Shown: positions 1-12,233 of the stretch, in pieces | Numbering within the stretch: position 1 is the stretch's first letter | Layout: every line of letters starts with the position of its first letter | Assembly (NCBI GenBank): GCA_025331445.1 | Contig: JAIWNE010000013.1 | Span: 310,001-374,000 of the forward strand | DNA length: 64,000 bases | Source of the DNA: Blakeslea trispora | Lineage: Eukaryota; Mucoromycota; Mucoromycetes; Mucorales; Choanephoraceae | Direction: 5' to 3' | Notes under the pieces: model-generated | The model's input: the letters and a program-made list of their open reading frames with translations, nothing else | What the model was told of the DNA's origin: nothing | Database searches by the model: none | Position numbers and translations under genes: made by a program

Positions 1-3000
1 TATTGAAGTCTCCATATTTTTTCTGTTGTATTCCATTTCAGTCGCAACTGCCAGCAAGTTATGAGATTACTAAAACATTACTCTTACTATACAATTCATT
101 CATTCTATCGAGTGTTACTACTATACGAACATAAGTTCAGATTGTAGTTGAATTCCCGATATAAATCGATTTAGGTTACACGATGAGGTAACTGAATGTC
201 CATACCCATAAGATAAATGTCACTTTCCAGAAAGCGTAATGACAGCAAGTACGAAATCATTGTTCCTTCATTGTCTAGAAAGCTTTGTCTTCTTAGGTAA
301 AAGAGACTTTGCAATATTCTAAATAGACTGAATGAATAAATAGGACATCAAACCATTTCAGCAAGTTTTACTCTCTCAGTACCTCCCTCTCAACAGTTGG
401 ACATTCTTGCATGCATAAAAGGAACTTACAATCTTCTTGGAAGCGCAATATTTTCTTGTAAATAGTGCCGAAGATGTTCAATCCAAAATTGTTGCTTTTT
501 ATAAGGTCGAAACCATATTTAGTATTGTCACAGAAGAGCCGCTTTCCAGATGTTTCTAATACCATTCATCCATCTTTCAAAAGCTAATGGTGACAGAATG
601 CATACCTCTTTTTTTCCCCTAAACAATTTATCTTTTTTAACTAGTCTGAGTCTTATTCTAGATCAATGTATCACTTTGAATCTTTGTTTGACGATTCAAA
701 AAAAGACCAAACAACTCTAGCTTTAATATTAAAGAAAAAATGTTTGGCATAGATCATTAAACATAAGCTAACCAGCTGACCAGAGCATACAAATAGCTAT
801 ATATGTATATGTATATCTGTGTTTATTTCAATAGTAGGTTGTATTTATGATTTAGACAACGATATAGAAAGAGAACTTGCTTTGGTATTGCAAAAGTAGA
901 CAGTACGAAAGACTTGATTTGATGTCGGCGAATCTCATCGACTCCATGTCCCTAAGTGTGTGCTTGCACTGATTCATATACCAAATTGTAGTGTATGGTG
1001 CTAACAATTCTTATCTATTCCTTCGTGTCTTAACACATATGCTATTGGTTCTTGACATAAAAAACCAATCCGCTTCCCATGAGCCTGTACAACATCCAAC
1101 AGAAATCTTGAAAGCCTTGTACTCATCCATAGTTTGCCATTCACCCATCTTCCATACCCCCTCTCTTTTCTACAGAAAAATACCAACTACAATAATAAAA
1201 AAGCAACATCTGAACCCCCTTTAAGCACTATCGAGCATATCTGCAAATAGTAATCGGTGATCAAAGTTTTGTGTCAAAATCACCAATTAAGATTAAAGTT
1301 GACTATCATTTCAACAACAGTTGAGCTGTGCAAACAAAGTCCTCTTTTTTTGCTCCATGCCTCTGAGGGAGAAATGATGACATAATGATCAGAATGGCCA
1401 TGGTGTATGTCATCATTTGTTTTTCTTTTTTTCTCTTTTGGAGGATAGACTTCCAAGACGTTTCTTGCTAAATGTATCACAAAGTGCAACAAGAAAAGAA
1501 AGGAAGGAATAGGCTTTGACAGAGATGAGTGTCTTAGTAAGGTTGAATAAGCGAAAAAAAAAAGGGACAAGGATAGGTTTGGCTTACTAAGTCTGAATCA
1601 AATGGAGTCCAAGCCGCGTTGCTTGTCATGGTACACATGAAGGGTATTTGTACAGACTGCTAGCAAAAAGGGCAATTGTTCGTGACTGGTGTAGGAAATA
1701 TAAACAACATTCGAGCTGTACAATACGTGAAAAACAAGAAATCTAAAATCGAAATAGAGAAATCACTCTAGAGAGATACAACCAATCCTCTTCAACTTAC
1801 CCCATCAGTATGAGTGCTTGACATGGACAGAATTGACTCCCCCCTCTCTCTCTTTTTAAAGTTATCTGATTTTGATCTGAACACAAAGATTTAAACTTAT
1901 TCATGTGTCCTTAAAGAGTGGAGTTTTTATTCTTGAAAAAAGTCAGGTAAACACTCTGCTTTATTCTTTGATCGCAAAATAGTGTTGACATGGAAAGAAA
2001 AGTAAAGATGCTCTTATCAGAAACAACTTTATACCATTAAACAATAGTAGAACAAGTCAGGAAGAAGAATAAGCGTTATATCTATCAATTGATTTTGGCT
2101 GAGATCAAATGAATACCATGTTTGACTCAATGTTGACAGGGAATCATATTTTTGGGGGGGGATATTACAGCAAGCAAGGCTTAAAGTATTCAATTCGGTC
2201 TTTTTTACCTTGAACGATTGTCTAGCAATGATTTGTTTTTCTTTTGTTAAAAACTGCTATTTCCAAAACGATTCGTCCAAAAAGAAAAAGTTAATCTAGA
2301 CCAAACGATATAAAGAAATGCTAGATTCGACTGAATAAGGTGAATGAAGAGTCGGCTAGTTTCTTTGTGGAAAAAACCCCCTTTTGAGACCCTAACAAAC
2401 ATGAGTGACTAAAGCCTCAAATGTCAGCAATTGAGTATCTTGTTGACATGGCAAATGCCCTAGCACTAGTCTTATTTGATTCACTCTACTCTATTGATCA
2501 ATTTGAGTAACATTGTTCAAACAAAACTTTGCTTTGTCATGCCACTTATCAACTCTCCTTTATTTGGGCTAACTCCATTCTTCTTCTTATTTTCAAGAAC
2601 TTTGAATTCGAGTAAATACAAGACAGTTTGCTAGTGTAAAGTTGAGGCAAGGTTACCTTTCTAATTTCTATAGATCGACATTGCTCATAAGTGGTTATCT
2701 GCCTTTTCTTTATGTGTGGCATGTAAGAAGATAGGGGTAAACCAAGATCCGAGCTGATGTTCTACATTACCAGGCGCACGAGTGCTTTACTTTGCAAGTG
2801 TAACCATGGAAGATGAATTCTACAGAATCTGAAAAGCTTCATTTTATTGACTGTGTATGCATACTCAACTCAATTTCACTCAAACTATTCAATAAGGTCA
2901 ATCTTTACAAAATCTCATTCAACATGCAAACAATAGCTCTTTATTTTCCCCAAAGCACACTTGTATCATTAGTTTAATTTTCTTGTTTATTCTTACAGAG

Positions 3001-3044
3001 ATATAGATGTATGAAAGATGATGAATAGCTTTTGTACGAAAGGA
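1..3044. other. Gene-poor region at window start
   Basis: No gene could be recognised on either strand. The longest open frames are under 100 codons, have no recognisable domain and do not join through plausible splice sites. One minus-strand frame (368-565, 65 codons) has protein-like codon choice and could be a fragment. The rest is AT-rich with scattered T, A and CT tracts. The last few hundred bases lie downstream of the phosphatidylinositol synthase gene and probably hold its 3' end. Confidence 0.5.
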
Positions 3045-4160
3045 TTAGTTGCTCTTTCCAGAAGATTCCTTAGCTTTGTCCTCTTGGTCAATGTTAGCCA
3101 AGGTTCTACTAGCATTGACAATCTGAACAATATTGATAAATTGCTTGCCGAAGCAAATGATACCTGTCACTGATAAAGCAATATACCAAAACACTAAATA
3201 AATAATAAACTATCGTCAGACTATTTTGCTTTTCTACTTGTTCAATAGTGACAAACACATTACTGTTTAAGGACCCAATAAACTTCAACACATAGAGTGC
3301 AACAAAGAAAAGCTCATTACCAGCACACATGATAAATAGGACAATCTGATAATATCATGGATCAAGTTAGTTAAGTTGAAGCAAGAAATGAAGGGGGACA
3401 CTTACATTATTCGTATAGTAAATACGAAGATACCAGCTTTGCTCTTCACTAATCTTCTTATGGCTCGAAGATCCCGAAATCATTGAACTATATAAAAAGA
3501 GACATGAGTGATTTCCTTTTTGTATTATATCTCAATTAATTTACCTATACATGTGCATATAATGCGAGCTAAAGTCAAGTGAAATAAGCAACTGGAAGAG
3601 GATGGTCCATTGAGGATATTGAAGGGAAAGGAAACATAAAAGACAGGTTGTTGTACATCTAAATTATACCCAGTTTAATAAGCCATCTTTGCCCTTTTCC
3701 TTTTCTTTTTGTTAAACTCGTACCTGTCTGTCACCATGTCTAATACAGCACCAAACTTACTACCTATCGTCAAGACAAACCCAAAAAAAAAGAGTGAATT
3801 TATATTCTTCTGTCATACTACAAAAATATACACACACACACACACACACACTTTGTTCAAACACTGTTTTCTTACTCACATTGATTAAAATATCTAGCCG
3901 CATTTCCATCAACAGCATCCAACAAACAAGATATACAATACAGAGTGACGCATACTTTAGGATGCCAAGGCATATAGTATAGAGATAAAGACGCCAGAAT
4001 AATTCGCGTATAACCTATGAAAGGACAATAAGAAAGTCAGTAACAACGCAAAATAAGAAGAAAGCAATTATCAGTTCCTACCAATGAGATTTGGGATATA
4101 CAAAAACACACTGGGATTTGTCTGCTGCACAATTTGTTTTTCTGTTACTTTTGAAGGCAT
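3045..4160 (-). CDS. PIS1: CDP-diacylglycerol-inositol 3-phosphatidyltransferase (phosphatidylinositol synthase)
   Basis: Makes phosphatidylinositol from CDP-diacylglycerol and myo-inositol in the ER membrane, the entry step for all phosphoinositides. I assembled several short exons. The first starts at 4160 and reads MPSKVTEKQIVQQTNPSVFL. The CDP-alcohol phosphotransferase signature D-G-x2-A-R-x8-G-x3-D-x3-D is fully present across an exon junction (DGNAARYF, then SKFGAVLDMVTD, near 3730-3925). Further conserved blocks are DFSSHYMHMYSS, SGSSSHKK and MCAGNELFFVALY. The frame ends in a charged tail (DQEDKAKESSGKSN) at 3045. Several hydrophobic segments fit a multi-pass membrane protein. An (AC)10 microsatellite lies in one intron. 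The family is secure; exact splice sites for the two middle introns were read by eye. Confidence 0.9.
3830..3851. repeat. (AC)n microsatellite in a PIS1 intron
   Basis: About ten uninterrupted AC units lie in an intron of the phosphatidylinositol synthase gene, between the exon ending ARYFNQ and the exon carrying SKFGAVLD. It is a plain dinucleotide repeat, likely length-polymorphic. Confidence 0.9.
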
Positions 4161-4958
4161 AGTTTTTGTTGTAAAAAAAAAAAAGAAAAACAAAAAGAAA
4201 ACACAGTGGTTCCACTACCAATTTGAGAATTTTATACATATAAAAAAAAAAGTACGTACTTTTAAAAATTTAGCCCTATCATCTCATTTCTTTTTTTTTT
4301 TTCTTTGCGTGTGATTCATCCTCCGACTCCAATTTCATGATTAAACAAGCATGTCATCTACAGACATACTTTCATGAATCTCTCTGCATGTATCTCTTGG
4401 AATACGCTCACACAATAGAATGGCAAGAGATTGCCCCAAAAGAACAAGATATGGATAGTTTGGAGTACCTGACAATTCCTAGTGCTTTGAAGCCAGTATA
4501 ATTTCCATCATTGTACCCTCTAAACTACAAAAAGGAACCCCAACCAAAATCATACTTATCCATGAAGTACTCTCCCCCCCCCCTTCTATCTTCGTATCCA
4601 AGTACCATGCTTGAGTCATTCGTCACCCCGAGCATGTTCCTTTATTTATACTTTTTCAACCAAGCTTTTTTTGTCTTACTTTACCCCACTCCTAATTCTG
4701 TTGTTTCGAAAAAAAAAAAGAGCAATACCAAGCAATTTCTTTCAAACTGGTTTCTCATATCGTTCATGAATGGGCTTAATTGACAAAATTCTATCAAGAA
4801 ATACATGCTAAATACTTGGTGTGTATGTCAAAGAAGGAACATGGTAGAATTTATATCAACACGAGCGGCCATTCAATTTTCTGTTTATTCCCTAAAGTTA
4901 AATTCTGGGAGTCATTTTCAACTTTTTTTTTTGTTTCTTTTTCTTTCTTTTGCATAGT
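4161..4958. promoter_or_regulatory. Divergent intergenic region, PIS1 / DUF202 gene
   Basis: An 800-base gap between two divergently oriented start codons. It holds long A and T runs and a C run near 4577-4583, and must contain both promoters. Small open frames here are low-complexity and show no protein-like features. Confidence 0.5.
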
Positions 4959-5418
4959 ATGACGAACAGAAAAGAAAAGCTTGTTCGAGGTCATCGACGA
5001 GAATCAGCTCATTTCACTTTATCAGAACTTCAAGATTTAAGAGGTAAATATCGCCTTGTATTCCTTTTCTGTCTTGAATAAATAAAATGATAATAGCAGC
5101 CATATTGATTCTATTAAAAATACAAAAAAAGCTCACCAACGCACCTTTGAGGGCGCTTATTGGCGAACTTCTCTAGCAGCATTTTCCTCTGGCTTGTTGA
5201 TTTTAAAAGTGTTTACTAGAGAGTTTTACAAGATTGGCATTACATTTTTTGTGTTTGGATTGGCTATGTTGGCCATTGCATTATGGCGTAGACGGACATC
5301 CTTTGACGTATTTGACTCTAGTATTCCATATAAAACCAGTGGTGACTGGGTAGTTTTGACTACAGTGGTCACAATGGTTACTTACATCATCTTGCTTATT
5401 CTACTCTGGAACCTCTAG
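4959..5418 (+). CDS. Small DUF202 (YidH-type) membrane protein
   Basis: The second exon (from about 5100) encodes a recognisable DUF202 domain. A conserved HQRTFEGAYWRTSLAAFSSG block is followed by three hydrophobic segments (GLLILKVF; IGITFFVFGLAMLAIALW; VVLTTVVTMVTYIILLILLW) separated by RRRTSFDVF. In fungi this domain occurs in small vacuolar or plasma membrane proteins and in VTC polyphosphate complexes; the role here is unknown. The first exon probably starts at the ATG at 4959 (MTNRKEKLVRGHRRESAHF) and ends at the GTAAAT donor at 5044. The reading phase of that junction does not match either nearby acceptor (5096 or 5099), so the 5' part of the model is unresolved. The domain call is firm, the N-terminus is not. 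Confidence 0.7.
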
Positions 5419-6255
5419 TCTATCGCTCTCCCCCCTCCTTCCCCTCCTTTTTTTTTGTCTTATATTTTATTCCTTTTCTTTGTATATAACAAGAAGAAAA
5501 AAAAGAGAGAGAGACCTTTGCGCTCAAATAGTATTTGATTTTAGACTATTTCTTGCAAGGAAGTAAATAATGCATATGCTTCAAGACTTGGAGAGTCTTA
5601 AAAACTGGATGTTAATTTAACATGTTTAAGAGACAAAGGATCCTATAAGCTTGAGCCATTTTAAAATTGACAACCAAATTAAATTGTTCAACAGGATTGA
5701 GTTCAGGAGAAACAATGGAATGCAAACACATTCAAATCCTTTAAACCACCAAACAGAGATCACCTTGGTAAGCCATTCAATCAAGAATTATAGCAGACAC
5801 ACTGTCTTTTTCTGTCTTTTGTTTAAAGCTACTAATACTAAATAGTAAACTGTTTGTTACATCACAAATCAGGCACCAACTACATTTTTGCTCTTTCTTT
5901 TTTTAGAAAGCAGAAAAAAAAAAGAAGCAATTCGGCTCGGTCACTCCATTAAACTCACCATGCTCCCCCCAATCTCTCTCTCATACACGAGAATAAGCTG
6001 TCATAGCCGATAACTTGCTATCAATTGAGTTGGCTTTACTTATCCCTTCTTTCTTGGCTTATTCTTTTTTTTTGTGTGTGTGTATGTTGAATTTATTCGT
6101 TTTCAGGCCCATTCGTTTAAGACTCCGTATGTGGATGTATGTGTGTTTTTGGAAGGTTTGCTTCTGTTTCTTTTTTGGGTAAAATTGAGCATTCTTTTTT
6201 ATTATTTTATTTTGTATTTCCTTCTTCTTTTTTTATTATTATTATTATTCACAAG
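5419..6255. promoter_or_regulatory. Intergenic region upstream of CDC42
   Basis: About 840 bases between the DUF202 gene and CDC42. It contains CT-rich and T-rich stretches (5420-5480, 5885-5925, 6170-6250), typical of fungal promoters and 5' leaders. No other gene was seen. Confidence 0.5.
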
Positions 6256-7064
6256 ATGCAGACAATCAAATGTGTTGTAGTGGGTGATGGTGCTGTTGGT
6301 AAAGTAAGTAGAAAGAAACAAGAGAGAGATTGTCACTTAACAAGCTTTATGGCACTATAAGCTAACAAGTCCAACAATAGACGTGTTTGTTAATTTCATA
6401 TACAACAAATAAATTTCCCTCTGAATATGTGCCTACAGTAAGTTGAGCAGATAAATTTAAACTTGAGTATATATGTGTGTAGATACATTAAAGGGTGCTT
6501 TTATTTTGAATTAGGTCTTTGATAACTATGCTGTTACTGTCATGATTGGTAAAAAAAAAAGAAGAGAGATTAAAAATATGGTCATCTTTGAGGACTAACA
6601 GTAGAAATATATATATATATAAAATAGGTGACGAGCCTTATACATTGGGCTTATTTGATACAGCAGGTCAAGAAGATTATGATCGTCTAAGACCTCTTTC
6701 CTATCCTCAAACAGACGTCTTTCTAGTCTGTTTCTCTGTAACCTCACCAGCATCATTTGAAAATGTCAAAGAAAAATGGTTTCCCGAAGTACACCATCAT
6801 TGCCCTGGAGTTCCTTGTCTGATTGTGGGTACACAAGTTGATTTGCGTGATGATCCTGCTGTTATCGAAAAGTTAGCTAGACAAAAGCAAAGACCGATCA
6901 GTTTTGAAGCAGGTGAGCGATTGGCTCGTGAATTGGGTGCTGTCAAGTACGTTGAATGTTCTGCCTTGACACAAAAGGGCCTCAAGAACGTCTTTGATGA
7001 AGCAATTGTGGCAGCTTTAGAACCTCCTTTGAAGAAAAAGTCAAAAAGATGTGTTGTTTTGTAA
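6256..7064 (+). CDS. CDC42: Rho-family GTPase CDC42
   Basis: Controls cell polarity, actin organisation and hyphal tip growth at the plasma membrane through GTP-dependent effector binding. Four exons (6256-6303, 6381-6437, 6515-6548, 6628-7064) give exactly 191 residues, the normal Cdc42 length. The P-loop GDGAVGKT (residues 10-17) is split by intron 1 between Lys and Thr. Switch I carries YVPTVFDNY, switch [22 protein letters not shown], the guanine motif GTQVDLRDD, and the Rho insert follows. The C-terminus is a lysine-rich stretch plus the CAAX box CVVL, predicting geranylgeranylation. The [20 protein letters not shown] and [18 protein letters not shown] blocks favour Cdc42 over Rac or Rho1. 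It converges on the phosphatase gene with only 79 bases between stop codons. Confidence 0.97.
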
Positions 7065-7143
7065 TCTTATAAACTATCTAATTATATTAAGAGAGAGAGA
7101 AGAGGAATTTATTATTATTATTACTATTTTTTGAAAAACCAAG

Positions 7144-8523
7144 TTATATAAAGTATTGGCTGCCAGGTCCGTTTGCCATTGTATTAGAATGATCTCCCTG
7201 TACTTCGTTCTCTAGAAAGATTGTATAGTCGCTTGAAGTAATAGGGCGCTTTTCCTCGGGAATTTTGAGGATGGCAGCCTTGTTGCCACATCGGTAACAA
7301 TAATTAGGTGCTGACCATAAAGTGACCAAGTGGCCTTCCTCAAATGGATAATGATAGCCTTCGTCTACTAGCTGATGACTTCTTACAATCAAATCTATGT
7401 TGTTATTATGACAAAACTAGGATGACAGTGAGTGTATGCTGTTAAATCGAAATTCACAACCTTACTGCTGTAGTAGGCACAGGCCCAAATAAAAAACCTC
7501 CTCCTCGAGGACTTATAGCCCACGCCTCTACTTGTGTTTCTGGATCTGACCAGAGCAAATCTACAAAGTAATGTTCCCTAATTAAGCCATCATCTCGTTT
7601 TTGTTTCAACACATGCATACTAACCACAATGACCACCACTCTGAGGCAATTCCTGCATTCGGAAAATTGTCCTAATCCCATAAAATAATCAGACTCACTT
7701 GTCTCAACCACACAATTTCGCTTTCTTTCTTTCTTTTTACCGAATTGAGTCAATGGAAGGCAATTCAGGCGACAGTCCACCATGAACACAAAAAACAGTA
7801 CCGTCAATCACCTAAAAGTAAATGGAGCAAGAAACAACGAGATCTTGAGCGACTCTAAGCTAGACAAAAAAAAAAGAGTGCTTCTGCCAACTTACAGCTG
7901 CTAAAGGTAAATAATCGAACACTGTACAGCACCACTCCCATACTTTTGAATTTTGATATTTAGCTAAACATTCATCGTAAAATCCATACACTCGAGTAAC
8001 GTTGCGGCTTTCATGATTGCCTCTGGTTAATGTGATACGATCAGGGTATCTAAATAGAAAACGATCAGTACAGGAAATAGATAATTCGAACTTGGCGTAG
8101 GGCAATGACTTTACTTGACTTTGTATAACAGCAGTAAAGTGAGTGTCTCTAATGAATATCGACCACGATCTACGAAATCTCCCTATAGATTACATAAGCT
8201 AAAGAGAAAGATGGATCCATCCTTTTTTTTTTACCATGAAAATGTAAGATGTTTGTGGCAGGTCTCCACCCACTTCGAATATCTTGATAAGATCATAAAA
8301 TTGTCCATGAATATCGCCACATAATGTCACAGGTGCATTGACAGGTACAACTGTGGATTCTTCAGCTAAAATCTCTTTTAACTATAAAGAAGAGGAATAT
8401 TTCAATTGCATAAAACTAAAAATGAAAAACAAGTATCCTTACCTTATTAAACAATTGTCGCATATCATTTTCTGGCAAGTATTTGCATTCCTTGATGGAC
8501 TCGATGCAGGCGTCAATGTTCAT
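7144..8523 (-). CDS. PP2A-like serine/threonine phosphatase catalytic subunit (PPG1/PP4/PP6 group)
   Basis: Metal-dependent protein phosphatase. About eight exons join with good GT-AG sites. The start at 8523 reads [20 protein letters not shown], like PPG1- and PP6-type subunits. All PPP motifs are present: GDIHGQ (residues 49-54), [24 protein letters not shown] and [11 protein letters not shown]. Sequence around [27 protein letters not shown] and [14 protein letters not shown] is more diverged than usual for the family, including SPRGGG where SPRGAG is common. The C-terminus is QYFI, not the DYFL tail that leucine carboxyl methyltransferase recognises in PP2A, PP4 and PP6. I cannot place it firmly among PPG1, PP4 and PP6 by eye. 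It heads a 3.7-kb gene-poor region. Confidence 0.9.
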
Positions 8524-11500
8524 TGTGTAAAGTATGGTTCTAAAGAAAGAAAGAAAAAAGTGTTGTCTATAGCAGTAATATAAAAGGCTTAGCAGCGAGA
8601 AAAGTAGAGAATATAGGTTGTACGAAAAAGGGGGGAGGGAGGAGGTAGAGAAAGGCGTTCGTGTTGAATGAAAGAATCTACACTATTTCTGGAAATAGGC
8701 TGTAATTGCGAACACTCGCACACAATCAAATCGGAAACACACCCACTTGAGAAATCTCAGAGCGGAAAGTAAAACCTGACTTTGATCAGAGAGTTGCACA
8801 CTCTATGAAACTCAATCTGCTGCACACAACTGCTTTTTTGAACGTGTTGAGCATTTTATAGCAGAGAAAGTCTTCTAAAAGAGAACAAGAGACTAGAATA
8901 ATATTCTTTTTTCTTATGATGACATCATAATCCATAATCTAGTTTGCATTTAAAAAACTAGACTCTGCATGAAAAGAATCAATCGCAGTTACAGTTAGTC
9001 GCTCAATTTAAGGGAGTAATATGCTCAAGACCGTGCCATTATCCTCAGCGTTTAATCCAAATAAAGATGAAGAAGGGAGATCCTCTGATAACCTTAGATA
9101 GATAGTAGTAGGTATCTTTCATTATTTTGGTTTCTGAAAGCAATACAGCTAAGTAACTATGAAACTTGTCGGTGTTCAATCTTTGTAATCTTCTTCTTTT
9201 TCACTCAGTCAGCATTGCAAAACAATTCATATAACAACTTGCCAGATTGTAACAGAGACTGCAACATTTGAGAACACTTGGCACTTCAACCTTCAATAGA
9301 AATCGCAAGATGGACACTTTGTCACACCTATATGGACCCCTTTTTCTGATACTGAAACCCTGTCCCCCCCCCTCTCTCTTCTTTTCAATTCACCGACTAT
9401 ACTCAAGTAGAAAAGACACAAAGTTATTGACACATGTCTTGAGATTGAGGGTCCACTATACCAAACCCCCGAAACACCTCCCTTAGTAGCCCTGTAAAAT
9501 GCATTGGTCCCAAGCCAGACAGAACATGTCTTTGCAAAGACTACAATGCTTTCTTTTGGAGAGGATTACATCTCTTGAGCCATCTTCTATCTCGAGATTA
9601 GCCAAGACGTTGACAATAGCGGAATTCAGCGTTATCTCTACAAGCCAAATAACTGTTGTCAATCCTTACTGAACTTGCCCAGTCAAACGAGGGGGTATAC
9701 AGGTTCATGTAGCTCATCAAGCTATCAACCTTGCCTCTTCTTCCTCTGCCTCCAGTAGTTTCATCAACTATGCAATCTCTCTCTCTTTAACAAAATTCCT
9801 AACTTATCTATTTCAGTAAATAGCAACCAATCATACGGTGTAGAATGTGAATAAATTTCGAAACAGAAGAAGAAATCTTCATCTAAAAAAAAAGACATTG
9901 ATCAACAAACCAACTTGTATCCTTTAATCCAACAGCCTTCCTGATTAGGTCTTTCTTTTCATTAGTACAGTTACAATTCTTAAAAAAATCCAGCTTCTTA
10001 CAGCAACAATTCAACAAGAAACAACCCAGCACCAACCCTTTTCAGGAAAGTTAGCAATAAACAATTCTTACAAAGCAAAATTTTCTTTCAGTGGTTGATT
10101 TACTCGACAAGGATTTCGTATTTACTTTCTGCGACGGCCTTCGCTCAACTTTAGAAGCGAAACCAATCCACTTTCACAATCGAAAACAATACACTTTACT
10201 AAAGCTAAGAGTTCTGGTCGTATTCTGAAAGAAATCATGAAACTAGTTCAACTCATACCAAGTACAACATGTTTGTAGTTTTCAAGAAGAAATAAAGGTC
10301 ATTGTCCTGCCTTCAGTTTCAGACAACTAAAACCTTTTCTTCTTAATAGTCTTTCTTTCAAATAGACCTCATCGACATCCTCCTTTTCTTCGTTTGTGAC
10401 TTGTTTGCTCTAAAGCAAATTTAGTTGAAGCTAAAATGATGAATTAAAAGGACAAATGAAGCAAGCTATCTAGGATTACTTTCACCTTATTGACGATTTA
10501 CATCAAAAAATCTTAAGCCGCCCGTCGGCATTTTAAATATTATCCTTAGCTTTAAAAACAGTTGTGTATGTCAATGTAATCCTTATCTTACATGGCAGAA
10601 AAAGTCATTGTATTCCATTTACATTCGAATTTTTGCATGAATTTTTTTTATGTATGTCAATTTTACAGTTGATATGGAATCTACTTGTGAGTAGAACAAT
10701 CTGTTAGTTGGATGTCAAAAAGCAAATATCTGCATGAAGTTAAAGGTGTTACAACTGTCTTATTTCTAAAGTCCGGTCTTCTCCATTTAGAGCGGGGCTG
10801 CTGTACACTCTCGCTTTCTCTAGCTTGAAGTTTTGTGTGTAATACTTCTTTGTGGCGTGCAGGTTTCGATATTTCAAAGCATTGATAGATTTTGTATCCA
10901 AAGTGTCTAAACTAAACAAAAAAAAAAAGAACATTCCCATAAAACAGGATAAAACATAACAATTTTCATATGAGCATCTACATACATAAGCTCTTTGATT
11001 TTGATATCGCACTTGCAAAAACTTCTCTTTAGAAAAAGACTTGGACACCAAAGTAGTATATATATATATATTGAGAATCGTAAATTAAGAAACTTATTCA
11101 GAAAGCTCATGTTGCTGCAAAACATTTCAGATGCTTATTTAATTAGCGCACTCTATAAAAATCATAGTAGTATGTGTCAAATTGGTTGCTGCTGCTCAAT
11201 GCGTCTTTCAGGTTTGTTGTATATACAAAAGGGCAAACATCAGTTATTGTCGATGCTTATTGCTATATAGTAACCAAACACCCATATTTGACAATGATCT
11301 GTATACATTTGCTTGCCTAAGGCCTGTTTCCTTGCCCAAATGAGGAGTTTTAAGAGACACAAAAAGACTTTTTGATGTCTCCAATAGAGTCGGATGGATA
11401 ATGAAATATATGTTAGAACAGAGAGAATAACTAAAAATGGCACTGCTTTTAGACTTAATAGTATGTGTTCTATTGTACAAGCAATGTATTTACGACAATC

Positions 11501-12233
11501 AAATCTTTAAAAAGAATAGTCATTCTGACTCTTCAGGCAATAAAAGTTTAATTATACTGTATGAGGCTCGATTTAAATAAGACAAGAGATACAATGTAAA
11601 GAAGATGCATTTTTTGAGATCATGTTTTCTTCCTTTACAAACAAAGACAACCAACAATCAAATTCAAGGAATCATTGGTCTTCATTGTGTTGAAATACCA
11701 AGAAAACATTTCCCTTGCAAGAAATTTAGGATAGCATTAAGATAGCTCTAGACGTTTTGCAGTAAGAAAAGCTGGCTAGATGTACTTTTGTTTTATACGC
11801 ATATATGCATTTATCTATAAGCACTATGCCTTAACATTGATCTATGGCAAACTTTACTTCAAATTCCTTCTCAATTAGAACTAGGGTTTATCAGGTACAC
11901 TACTCAGCTAATGACATCCTCTAAAAAAGAAATTCTCGGGTAGCGTAAAAATTTAACAGCAGGCGCAAAATCATATCCGTCTCCTTAAAAAGGGAATGAG
12001 AAAAAACAATATAGAGCGCCTCTTTCTTTTCCCGCATTAGATACATAAGTATCAGTGAGCTATACTCTATATCACTGTACACTTGTTTCGCTCTTTCTCT
12101 CTCTTTCTTGGTTTCTTTTTATCTGTTTATCACCTTCTTACTCTCCCCCTTTCGCCCATAGCGTATACTAATATCCACCATTTTCAATCTCGCTCGTGTC
12201 TCTTTGCCCACGCTGTTTCAACCTCAAGGAAAC
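8524..12233. other. Gene-poor region between phosphatase and myotubularin genes
   Basis: A 3.7-kb divergent interval. Near 8524-8700 and 12000-12233 there are purine/CT-rich stretches that probably serve the flanking promoters. Between them the sequence is AT-rich with no recognisable gene. Minus-strand frames at 10749-11051, 10907-11125 and 11240-11480 have some protein-like codon choice but no known domain and no clean gene model, so they are at best remnants. No tRNA or other RNA gene was recognised. Confidence 0.45.

Noticed and set aside
991..1570. Overlapping frames of 60-96 codons on both strands
   Set aside because: Low-complexity or aromatic-rich text, no splice-compatible partners, no domain.
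8081..8105. B-box-like AGTTCGAATTATC on the minus strand
   Set aside because: Lies at the edge of a phosphatase exon, with no matching A box or tRNA cloverleaf.
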